From Variovorax saccharolyticus (lineage in GTDB: Bacteria > Pseudomonadota > Gammaproteobacteria > Burkholderiales > Burkholderiaceae_C): DNA of 64,000 nucleotides. The DNA lies in the NCBI RefSeq assembly GCF_030316765.1, contig NZ_JASZYT010000005.1:310001-374000 (forward strand). Direction: 5' to 3'. How positions within the stretch are numbered: position 1 is the first letter of the stretch; each line of letters starts with the position of its first letter. The translations under genes and the position numbers were made by a program. The notes beneath the pieces were generated by a model, which saw only the letters and a list, made by a program, of their open reading frames with translations, had not been told where the DNA came from and searched no databases. Of the stretch, positions 54,946 to 62,636 are shown piece after piece.

Positions 54946-57900
54946 TCAGACGTTCAAGGCCGCAACGGTCGCCGCAGCGCCCGGGTCCAGGCGCGGCAGA
55001 GAGAACACGGCGCGCGTGCCCGTCGTCTCGCGCGGCAGCAGCGCGAGCGTCCCGCCGTGTGCATCGAGGATCGACTTGCAGATCGCCAGCCCCATGCCCA
55101 TGCCGTTGGCCTTGGTGGTGAACAGAGGCTGGAGCAGCGTGTCGGCGGTCTCGGCGCCAATGCCGCTCCCGACGTCGTCCACTGCGACCTGGGCGCGGCC
55201 TTGGTCGTCGGTCGCACACGCGAATCGCAGCAGACGCGGGCCGTGCTCGAGCGCCGCCATCGCCTCGGCGCCGTTCATCAGGAGATTGACCGCGACCTGC
55301 TGCAGCTGGACGCGGTCGCCGCGCACCTGCACCCGTGCGTCCAGGCCTTGAAGTTCAAGGGCGACACCCAGCGATTCGAGCGGACCGGCGACCAGCGTCG
55401 CCGCTTCGCGCAGCGCCTCGCCGAGGTCGAAAGAGGCGAACTGCGGCTCGGCGTTGCGCGCCTTGGATCTGAGGCTCTGGATGATGGTGCGCGCTCGCAG
55501 CGCACTCTTGCTGATGTGCGCCAGCATCTGGCGCGCTTCGTCGATGTCGGGCGTGCTGCGATCGAGCCAGCGCAGCGCGGCACTGGCGGAAGTGTCGACC
55601 GCTGCGATCGGCTGGCCGATCTCGTGGACGATGGAGGCGACGAGTTCGCCCATGGCCTTGAGGCGGCTGGCGCGCTCGAGTTCGGCGAGCGCGCCGCGCA
55701 ACTGTTCCTCGGCGGCGGCACGCTGCCGATTCTGATCGAGCAGTTCGTCGTACAGGCGGGCATTCTCCAGGGCGAAGGCCGCCTGTGAGGCGATCACCTC
55801 AAGCAGCTCGGCCTTGGCGAGCGTGAACACCTGGGCCGCGAGATTGTTCTCGAGGTACAGCACGCCGACAAGGGTCGCGTGGCGCATCAACGGCACACAC
55901 AACACCGAGCGCGGGCGCCGGACTCGAACGTAGTGGTCTTGTGCCAGGGAGGGTTCCTCGCGCGCGTCGCCCACCACCAGGCGCTGCTGGGTGCGTGCGA
56001 CGGCCTGCACGATCGATACCGGAAGAATCTCGCTGCCGAACGCGGGCGCCTCCTGCGTCACCGGGATGGCCCCGTCGAGCACGCGTGCCTGCGCGCGCAC
56101 CTGCCAGACGCCGTCACGCAGCAGCGCCAGCGTGCCGTGTTCGGCGCCGGCACTCTCGAGCGCGGTGCGCAACAGCGTTTCGACCAGGCGCGCGGGAACG
56201 ATGTCGCTCGCGAGCGCGGTCGATATGCGCAGGACGGCCTGCGCGTCGAGCGCCTGCAGACGGCTCGCCGCCGGCGCCCACGCGTCCTGCTGGAAAACCG
56301 CTGGATGGGCCGCCTGCAGTTGCCGTACCTTGGCCGCGGCGCCCCAGCGCTGCCATGCGCCGCGGGCATGGCGCAGGTTGCCCTGTGCGGAGAGTTCGTC
56401 GCCGCGGCCGGTGTGGAACGCCGCCGCCAGTTCGGCGGCCAGCGCCTCGATCTGGGTGAAGCCGTGTCGGCGGGCATGTGCGACCGCGCGGACGTAGGCC
56501 TCGGCGGCTTGCAGCGGCTCGCCGCCGACCCGCGCGAGCTCGGCGCGCACGAGGTCGAAGCGGGCCGAGAAGTTGTCGGGGCAGGCACCGGCCCAGGCTG
56601 CGAGCTGCGCCACGTCGCGATGCAGCGCCGCCTGTTGGTCCGCGTCCCGCGCCGGCAGCGCGAGGAGCGCCAGCGCGCCGTAGAACGGCAGTTCGCCGCT
56701 TTCTGCAAACGTGCGCCCGGCCGATGCACAAGCCTGGGCCCTCCGGCGCGCCTCGAGGGCGTCCGGCAGGTCACCCGACAGCAGCGCGCCCTGCAGCCGG
56801 TACACCCAGTATTCGAAATCCACCAGCGTCGTCGACGCGCCTTCCTCGGGCACGCTGGGCAGCGCAGCGAGGTGCGAGTCGGTGCCGTCCTGCAGCCGGG
56901 CAAGAAGCACCTTCTGCGCCAGCAGCGCGTTGACGACGAACTGGAAGTTGGCGTCGCGCGCCAGGGTGAGGCCGCGCTCGACCGTGTCGCGCACGTTGCC
57001 GAGGAACTCGCCCGAGAACAGCAGGCCGCTGGCTTCGTTGGCGCCGCAATAGATCGCGAAGGTGTGGTCCGCGGCCTCCACCAGGACCTTGTAGGCACGG
57101 CGGATGAAGTCGCGCGCCGCGCGGATGGGCTGCGTCCAGGGCACGACCATGGTGCCGTAGGCCATGTAGACGCGGCCGCGGTAGAGGCCCAGGCCGCGCT
57201 CGTCGACCAGATGCAACGCCAGCGCGCCGAACTCGCGCGCGGTGCCATAGTCGCCGTAGCGCACGCCGAAGACCTGCGTCATGCACACATAGCCATTCGC
57301 CGATGCGTCCGTGTGCCCGTGCACGATCCCGAGGTTGGCCATGCGCAGCAGAATCAGATCGACCAGGTTCTGGTCGGTGTAGAGCGCTGGCGGAATGAGG
57401 TCGCAAAAAATGTTGGTGATCGCCAGGCGCAGCGGATCGACTGCCATCGGCAGGCGCCGCAGGGCAAGGATGCCGTGCCGGTCCAGCCAGGCCCGCAACT
57501 GGGCGTACTCACGGTCGACCGCCGCGTCGTCCGGCTGCATGGGGACGTAGATGCCGGCCTTGCGCAGAAAGCTCAGTCCGACGCCCAGCGCGAGGTCGAA
57601 GCGCCCGAGGGTGGTGTAGAGCGCCGCGCGCAGGCGCGCCAGGTCGGCGCCGAAGACGCCGTCGCCCGCCACCTGCTCCAGGGCCGACAGCCGCGCTTCG
57701 GCCGCCTCGAGGGCGCCGGTCAGGAATTCGGCTTCACCGCACGACGCGCGTGCGTTCAGGCCATCTTCGGTGGCGTCGTCCGCGCCGAGGAAGTCGAGCG
57801 CGGCGCGGAAGAAGCCGAGCGCCGAATGGTGGGCGGTGGCCGCCTTGGCTTGGCGGCCGGCTTCGAGGTTGAGCTTTGCGAAGTCGCGCCGTTCCTGAAG

Positions 57901-60180
57901 TGTGTCGACGGCCGAACGGGCGAGGTTGGCCTGGGCGGCGATCGCGAAGACATGGGCCGGCGCCGTGGGGTGCGCGCTCTGGCGGCGCGCGATCTGCAGA
58001 TGCAGCGAAGCGCGATCTGCCGGCCCAACGGATGCATAGGTCGCTTCGCGGAACCGGTCGTGGCAGAACACCCAGTCGTCGTCCTCGCGGCAAAGGGTTC
58101 CGGCTTGGAATGCCGGCTCGAGCATTGCTTCGAGGCCGCGGATCGAACGGGCATCCGGCGCCAGTCCTGCGGCGACGGCCAGCGTCGCGCCCGACGCGCG
58201 ATGGCCGAGGAAAGCCAGCAGTTGCAATGCGGTCTGCGTCGGGGCCGGCAGCTCCTCGAAGCGGCGCACCAGCAGGTCGACGACGTTGTCGACGCCCGGA
58301 TGCGCAACGATGGCTTCGAGGCTCCAGCGCCATGCCGACGCCTCCGCGCTGTAGGCGAGAAGGCCGTCGTGGGCGAGCAGCCCGAGCAGGTGCTGCGTGA
58401 AGAACGGGTTGCGCTGGGTCTTGCGGCCGATAACGTTGGTGAGCGGCCCCAAATCGTCGGCGTCCTGCTGCAATGCCTGCGCGATCAGCTCGCGCAGCGC
58501 GCGCTCGTCGAGCGGTCCGAGTTCCAGCTTCACGGAGGCGGGCACCTCGGCGAGCCGGTCTGCACGCAAGGGATGGTCAGCATCCACTTCGTTGCTGCGG
58601 AACGTGCCGACCAACAGCAGCGGCGTGCCTGCATGCTGATGAAGCAGCCGTTCGAGCACCTCGAGCGTGCCGACGTCCGCCCATTGCAGGTCATCCAGCA
58701 GCAGCACCAGGGGCCGCGCGGCGGTCGCAAAGCAGGCCAGCAGGCGCGCCATGCCCTGGCGCACGCGCTCCCGTTCGAACACGGCGGACGCGTCCGGGGT
58801 CTCGGTCGCGGCGGGTTGCGCACCCAGAACGACCGGCAGGGCGGGCAGGAAGCTGGCCAAGGTGCGATCCACGGCCGTCGTTGCAGCGCGGATCCGGTCC
58901 TGCCAGGCCGCAAACTCTTCCTCGGGACAGCCGAGCACGAATTGCAGCAACTGTTCCAGCGCCTGCACCAAGATCGCATATGGCTTTTCGCGGGTGCCTG
59001 GGTCGCACTTGCCAGCGGCGACCAAGGGCGAGCCCGACTGCCGGATGCGCGCGAGGGCCTCGCGCAGCAGCAGGGATTTGCCGATACCCGACGGGCCCGC
59101 GACCCATGCGACGCGCGCTCGCGAATCGCTGGCGGTCTGGCGGTAGAGCGACACCAGCGTGTCGAGCTCGGCGTCGCGGCCCAGCACCTGGTCCGTGTAG
59201 CGCAGCCTGCGCAAGAGGGCCTGGGCGTCCAGCGCGAAGGTCGGGATGGATCCATGCTGGCGATACAGGGTCTCGCAGCGATGCAGGTCGGCGAGCACAC
59301 TGGCGGCGCTGCCATACCGGTGCTCTCGCGTCTTCTCGAGCAGCTTCAAGATCAGCAGCGACAACTGCCGTGGGAGGCCCTCCACCAAATCGGAGGGTGG
59401 CGACGGCTTGTGCGTCGCATGCGCATGCACCCGCTGCGCAGGATCCGCACCCTGGAAAGGGGGCCTGCCGACCAGCAGCTCATGGAGGATGCAGCCCAGC
59501 GAATAGAGATCCGCGCGTGCATCGACCTGCACGTTCATGCGCCCGCCGAGTTCGGGCGCCATATAGTCGAAGCTGTTTTCTTCCCAGGCCAGATGCGCCT
59601 CCGGCTGCACATCGTTTCCTGTTGCAATGCGCCTTGCGAAACCGAAGCCTGTCAGGCAGGCGCGGCCATCGGGCGTGAGCAGGACACGATCCGGTGTCAG
59701 CGCGCGATGCATCACGCCTGCCGCATGCATGGCAGCGATGGCCGCGGTCAGCCGGATCGCAAGGGCGATGAATGCGTCCATGCTGCGGACCGGGCAATGA
59801 ATGCGGCGCAGCAGATCCCCGGCTGGATCCTTCAGGACGAGCAGCGCGCCTTCACCATGCGCCACCAGAGCAAGTGGCAGCGTCGCCCAGTCTTCATCCA
59901 GCGCGTTGCGGAACGCATACTCGCGCTGCAGCGTGGCCTGAGCCGTCAATTCTGTCTGGCCGCGTCCCGCCACGAGCACGGACATCCGACCGTCGGCGAT
60001 GGCGCGCTCGAGGCGCGGTGCGGCCGCGCCCAGGTCATGAAAATCGCGTGACATCAGGTCAGGGCCGCAGACCGTCGGGTCGGGATTAACCGGCACCCTG
60101 GAGCCGTTGCGCGGGACGAATTCCGGGTTCGCGTCGCGAATGCCCGCCTCGCGTCGCCGCGTGATTGCTTCTTGTTGCAT
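54946..60180 (-). CDS. Giant pseudokinase/AAA ATPase/GAF/histidine kinase fusion
   Basis: 1744 aa, soluble. Residues ~50-330 form a Ser/Thr-kinase fold that has lost catalysis: HRALTPDRVLL replaces HRDLKPxN and GFGFAR replaces DFG, while MAPE and DLYSLGCILHELL remain. Next is a large AAA/STAND ATPase (Walker A GPSGIGKSLLL, ~368; Walker B VLLLDDLQWAD, ~493) and a long TPR-like region. A GAF domain (~1325-1480), coiled coil, HisKA (SIVHEIGQPIAAVD, ~1515) and HATPase_c (DDVGSGIG, GMGMGLAICKSIL) complete it. The start at 60180 follows GGAGG. It is the HstK-like trifunctional architecture. Confidence 0.93.
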   Translation of the reverse strand: MQQEAITRRREAGIRDANPEFVPRNGSRVPVNPDPTVCGPDLMSRDFHDLGAAAPRLERAIADGRMSVLVAGRGQTELTAQATLQREYAFRNALDEDWATLPLALVAHGEGALLVLKDPAGDLLRRIHCPVRSMDAFIALAIRLTAAIAAMHAAGVMHRALTPDRVLLTPDGRACLTGFGFARRIATGNDVQPEAHLAWEENSFDYMAPELGGRMNVQVDARADLYSLGCILHELLVGRPPFQGADPAQRVHAHATHKPSPPSDLVEGLPRQLSLLILKLLEKTREHRYGSAASVLADLHRCETLYRQHGSIPTFALDAQALLRRLRYTDQVLGRDAELDTLVSLYRQTASDSRARVAWVAGPSGIGKSLLLREALARIRQSGSPLVAAGKCDPGTREKPYAILVQALEQLLQFVLGCPEEEFAAWQDRIRAATTAVDRTLASFLPALPVVLGAQPAATETPDASAVFERERVRQGMARLLACFATAARPLVLLLDDLQWADVGTLEVLERLLHQHAGTPLLLVGTFRSNEVDADHPLRADRLAEVPASVKLELGPLDERALRELIAQALQQDADDLGPLTNVIGRKTQRNPFFTQHLLGLLAHDGLLAYSAEASAWRWSLEAIVAHPGVDNVVDLLVRRFEELPAPTQTALQLLAFLGHRASGATLAVAAGLAPDARSIRGLEAMLEPAFQAGTLCREDDDWVFCHDRFREATYASVGPADRASLHLQIARRQSAHPTAPAHVFAIAAQANLARSAVDTLQERRDFAKLNLEAGRQAKAATAHHSALGFFRAALDFLGADDATEDGLNARASCGEAEFLTGALEAAEARLSALEQVAGDGVFGADLARLRAALYTTLGRFDLALGVGLSFLRKAGIYVPMQPDDAAVDREYAQLRAWLDRHGILALRRLPMAVDPLRLAITNIFCDLIPPALYTDQNLVDLILLRMANLGIVHGHTDASANGYVCMTQVFGVRYGDYGTAREFGALALHLVDERGLGLYRGRVYMAYGTMVVPWTQPIRAARDFIRRAYKVLVEAADHTFAIYCGANEASGLLFSGEFLGNVRDTVERGLTLARDANFQFVVNALLAQKVLLARLQDGTDSHLAALPSVPEEGASTTLVDFEYWVYRLQGALLSGDLPDALEARRRAQACASAGRTFAESGELPFYGALALLALPARDADQQAALHRDVAQLAAWAGACPDNFSARFDLVRAELARVGGEPLQAAEAYVRAVAHARRHGFTQIEALAAELAAAFHTGRGDELSAQGNLRHARGAWQRWGAAAKVRQLQAAHPAVFQQDAWAPAASRLQALDAQAVLRISTALASDIVPARLVETLLRTALESAGAEHGTLALLRDGVWQVRAQARVLDGAIPVTQEAPAFGSEILPVSIVQAVARTQQRLVVGDAREEPSLAQDHYVRVRRPRSVLCVPLMRHATLVGVLYLENNLAAQVFTLAKAELLEVIASQAAFALENARLYDELLDQNRQRAAAEEQLRGALAELERASRLKAMGELVASIVHEIGQPIAAVDTSASAALRWLDRSTPDIDEARQMLAHISKSALRARTIIQSLRSKARNAEPQFASFDLGEALREAATLVAGPLESLGVALELQGLDARVQVRGDRVQLQQVAVNLLMNGAEAMAALEHGPRLLRFACATDDQGRAQVAVDDVGSGIGAETADTLLQPLFTTKANGMGMGLAICKSILDAHGGTLALLPRETTGTRAVFSLPRLDPGAAATVAALNV

Positions 60181-60224
60181 GGAAAACAGGCCTCCGACGG
60201 GCGTTCGGGTGTGGATGCGCCTTG

Positions 60225-60265
60225 TCGAGATCCGAATGATTCTTTGCCGGATCCTCGGATCTCGA
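60225..60265. promoter_or_regulatory. 11-bp perfect inverted repeat upstream of giant kinase
   Basis: TCGAGATCCGA and TCGGATCTCGA are exact reverse complements separated by 19 nt, 45-85 bp upstream of the kinase-like gene. The arm length is beyond chance in a short leader. It may be a dimeric regulator site or, in RNA, a long stem in the 5' leader. Confidence 0.5.
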
Positions 60266-60394
60266 AGGCGTCTCTTTCGCTCCGCGCCCATTGGAGCCCA
60301 GATGTCGGCGTGCCGGCAGTGGGGAGCGTTGGCGTGTGTTAGCTGTTGTTAGACGCGCAGTTGTTGGCGGCCGCGAACGCCTCGACGGACCGGC

Positions 60395-61135
60395 TCAGAG
60401 CGTGAGCCCGCCATCGATGGTGATGCTGGAGCCCGTCACGTAGCGGGCTTCGTCGCGCGCCAGATACGAGATCAAACCCGCGATCTCCTGGGGCTGCGCC
60501 ACGCGTTTGAGTGGGCTGCGTTCGGCGAGCATGTCGATGGCACCCGCATTCATGTCGGTGTTCGTGGGGCCCGGTTGAATGTTGTTCACCGTGATCCCGC
60601 GCGGCGCCAGGTCCAGGGCGACTCCCTTGACCAGACCGGCGACGGCTGTCTTCGTCAGTTGATAGACGCTGGCGCCAGGCATGCCGGTGCGCACCGCGAC
60701 GTTGCTGCCGATGGTGATCACGCGAGCGCCGTCCTGGAGGTGCGGGCTTGCCGCCTGGATCGCGAGATAGACCGCGCGCACATTCACATTCAGCATCAGG
60801 TCGAGATCCTGCAGGCTGACCTCGTCGATCGCCCCCATGCGCAGCAGCCCGGCATTCACCACCAGCACACTGAGGGTTCCGAAACGATCCACGGCCTGGC
60901 TCACGGCTTGGCGAATCGCCTCGGGATGGGCGCTGTCCGCCTGTATGGCGAGCGCCTGACCGCCGGCGGCCTCCACGGCGGCAACAAGCAGATTGGCTTT
61001 GTCGGCGCGAGATACGTAGGTGAAGGCAACGCCGTAGCCGTCCGCTGCAAGCCGCTCGACCGCTGCCGCGCCGATGCCCCGAGAGCCGCCGAAAACAAGT
61101 GCGACTTTGGCGGGACGATGGTCCGAGTTGCGCAT
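60395..61135 (-). CDS. SDR-family oxidoreductase
   Basis: A 246-aa classical short-chain dehydrogenase. The nucleotide motif is FGGSRGIGAA, then NAGLLRMG, active-site Ser in ITIGSN, Tyr-x-x-x-Lys in SVYQLTK, and the C-terminal YVTGSSITIDGG. NADP preference is likely and the substrate unknown. AAGGA lies six bases before the ATG. A palindromic operator abuts the ribosome site, and the TetR gene lies upstream, so it is the probable target of that repressor. Confidence 0.9.
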   Translation of the reverse strand: MRNSDHRPAKVALVFGGSRGIGAAAVERLAADGYGVAFTYVSRADKANLLVAAVEAAGGQALAIQADSAHPEAIRQAVSQAVDRFGTLSVLVVNAGLLRMGAIDEVSLQDLDLMLNVNVRAVYLAIQAASPHLQDGARVITIGSNVAVRTGMPGASVYQLTKTAVAGLVKGVALDLAPRGITVNNIQPGPTNTDMNAGAIDMLAERSPLKRVAQPQEIAGLISYLARDEARYVTGSSITIDGGLTL

Positions 61136-61148
61136 GAGAATTCCTTTC

Positions 61149-61164
61149 TTGACTAATCAGTCAA
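61149..61164. promoter_or_regulatory. TetR operator copy at the SDR gene
   Basis: TTGACTAATCAGTCAA is a perfect palindrome 14-29 bp upstream of the SDR start. A near-identical site lies on the other side of tetR at 61810-61825. With flanks, the two sites form 24-bp inverted copies (61146-61169 and 61805-61828) identical at 22 positions. Confidence 0.75.
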
Positions 61165-61207
61165 TAACAGATCAAAAAAATGCCTGCATGTCTGCAGGCC
61201 CCATCGG

Positions 61208-61789
61208 CTATGCCTTCAACCGCGCCACCGCGAACGCCGCGAGCTGCTGGATGTCCGCGATGCTGGCGCCTGACCTCGCCGCGAGCTGGAGCCCCGTCAT
61301 GGTCAGCAGCACGAAGCGAGCGGCCTCATCTGCATCGAAGCCCGGAGCGATCTCGCCGATCTTCTGGCCTTCTCGAATGCGGGTCGCAATTCGACTGCAC
61401 ATCCACACGCTGGCGCTCTCGTTGAGGCGCTGGAGTTCAGGGTCGGAGGTTCCGAACTCGCCGACTGAACCGACGCCAAGGCAACCGAGCGCCCGCACAT
61501 CGTCATCCGTGGCGGCCAGGCCGCTCAGCAGATCCGAAATCCCCGACAACGGCGACGCTGGCGTCGTCAGCCGTCGCAGGTGGCCGCTGAGCGACCTCTC
61601 CCGATACGACTGGAGCACTTGCAGATACAGCTGCCGCTTGTCGCCGAATGCGTTGTAGAGGCTCTGCCGTCCGATGCCCATCTCCTTCACCAGGCTGTCC
61701 GTCGAAGTGGCTGCAAAGCCCTTCGCCCAGAACAACTGCGTGGCCCGTTCCAGGGCCGCGTCCCGATCGAATTCGCGAGGTCTCACCAT
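61208..61789 (-). CDS. TetR-family transcriptional repressor
   Basis: A 193-aa regulator. The N-terminal HTH (RDAALERATQLFWAKGFAAT, DSLVKEMGIGRQSLYNAF) matches TetR/AcrR, and the C-terminal helical ligand domain is like TetR_C members of ~190 aa. Palindromes TTGAC-N6-GTCAA precede both this gene and the downstream SDR gene, so it probably represses itself and the SDR gene until an effector binds. Confidence 0.9.
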   Translation of the reverse strand: MVRPREFDRDAALERATQLFWAKGFAATSTDSLVKEMGIGRQSLYNAFGDKRQLYLQVLQSYRERSLSGHLRRLTTPASPLSGISDLLSGLAATDDDVRALGCLGVGSVGEFGTSDPELQRLNESASVWMCSRIATRIREGQKIGEIAPGFDADEAARFVLLTMTGLQLAARSGASIADIQQLAAFAVARLKA

Positions 61790-61809
61790 GGTCAGGAATC
61801 TACGTGTTA

Positions 61810-61825
61810 TTGACTGATCTGTCAA
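61810..61825. promoter_or_regulatory. TetR operator copy at tetR itself
   Basis: TTGACTGATCTGTCAA is a perfect TTGAC/GTCAA dyad 21-36 bp upstream of the TetR start. It matches the site before the SDR gene. It also lies directly before the plus-strand hydrolase remnant, so it may once have controlled that gene too. Confidence 0.75.
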
Positions 61826-61859
61826 GAATGGACGCGGTGGACAGGGGTCCGGCCCGGCC

Positions 61860-61994
61860 TCGATAGAGAAGGAGTCGGGCTGGTACAACCCGATCTATCT
61901 CAAGGCGCACGATTGCGGTGGGCACGCCACCGCTTTGGACGATCCGAAGGCTGTCATCGAAGACATTCGAGCCACGTTCCGCCCCTTGCGCTGA
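61860..61994 (+). pseudogene. 3' remnant of an alpha/beta (epoxide) hydrolase gene
   Basis: A plus-strand frame without a usable start encodes SIEKESGWYNPIYLKAHD, then CGGHATALDDP, then VIEDIRATFRPLR and a stop. The GGHxxALxxP motif with its catalytic His and the IRxxFRPLR end are typical of epoxide-hydrolase-type C-termini. The catalytic core and N-terminus are absent. It begins within about 35 bp of the TetR operator and its stop abuts the end of the next minus-strand gene. Confidence 0.6.
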
Positions 61995-62402
61995 TCAATT
62001 GCCGCCGTAGTTGTCGCTGTACGAGGGCAGTTGTCCCGCCCTGTTGGCCTTCGCCAATTCGGAGCGACTCGCCTTTCGCCCGGCAGAGCGCTCTGCGCGG
62101 GACAGCTTGGTGGTCGGCGTCGGAATCGGGTCTCCCTCGCCGGGGGTGAAGGTACGCGCGGCTTCGACTGCCTGCGGTTTCCGCGCCTGGCGGGCCGCCG
62201 CGCGTTCGGCCTTCGATACTCTCGCCTTCGGCTCTGGGATCGGGTCGCCCTCGCCGGGCATGAAAGTGCGCGCAGCTTCCACACCCTCGACTCTGCGCTC
62301 CGCGCGGGTGACCGCGTTGTCGATGGGCTGCGTCTGAGCGTGGGCGGTGAAGGCGATGATCTGTGCACCTGCGAGGGCACACGTGGAGAGAAGCAATCTC
62401 AT
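61995..62402 (-). CDS. Secreted small protein with two tandem repeats
   Basis: 135 aa with a signal peptide (MRLLLSTCALAGAQIIAFTAHAQ). The mature chain contains two copies of a ~35-residue unit: VEAARTFMPGEGDPIPEPKA with VSKAERAAARQAR, and VEAARTFTPGEGDPIPTPTT with LSRAERSAGRKA. It ends in a Tyr/Asn/Gly tail (SYSDNYGGN). GAGGA precedes the ATG. It is basic and probably disordered in the periplasm. No function is recognised. Confidence 0.7.
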   Translation of the reverse strand: MRLLLSTCALAGAQIIAFTAHAQTQPIDNAVTRAERRVEGVEAARTFMPGEGDPIPEPKARVSKAERAAARQARKPQAVEAARTFTPGEGDPIPTPTTKLSRAERSAGRKASRSELAKANRAGQLPSYSDNYGGN

Positions 62403-62636
62403 TTCAAATTCCTCAGTATGTGAAAGTCGGGGATCGGATCGATACCCGGGATGGGGACCTACTCGTGCGCGATTCCGCACACAAGCAATGAAATCAGGAA
62501 CATCCGGCTTCAGCTATTGAACCTTGGTTTGGGAGATACGTTCGTATGAGCTGGTGAAACGAGTTCGGCGCCCCCCGCTCGCGTCAGGTTCCGCGCAGAT
62601 GGGCAGGCTCGAGGACCGATCGTCGATCGGCTATCG

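Noticed and set aside
55879..60051. A 1390-codon plus-strand frame
   Set aside because: It lies wholly antisense to the giant kinase gene, has low-complexity Arg/Gln/Val-rich peptide and no ribosome site or domain.
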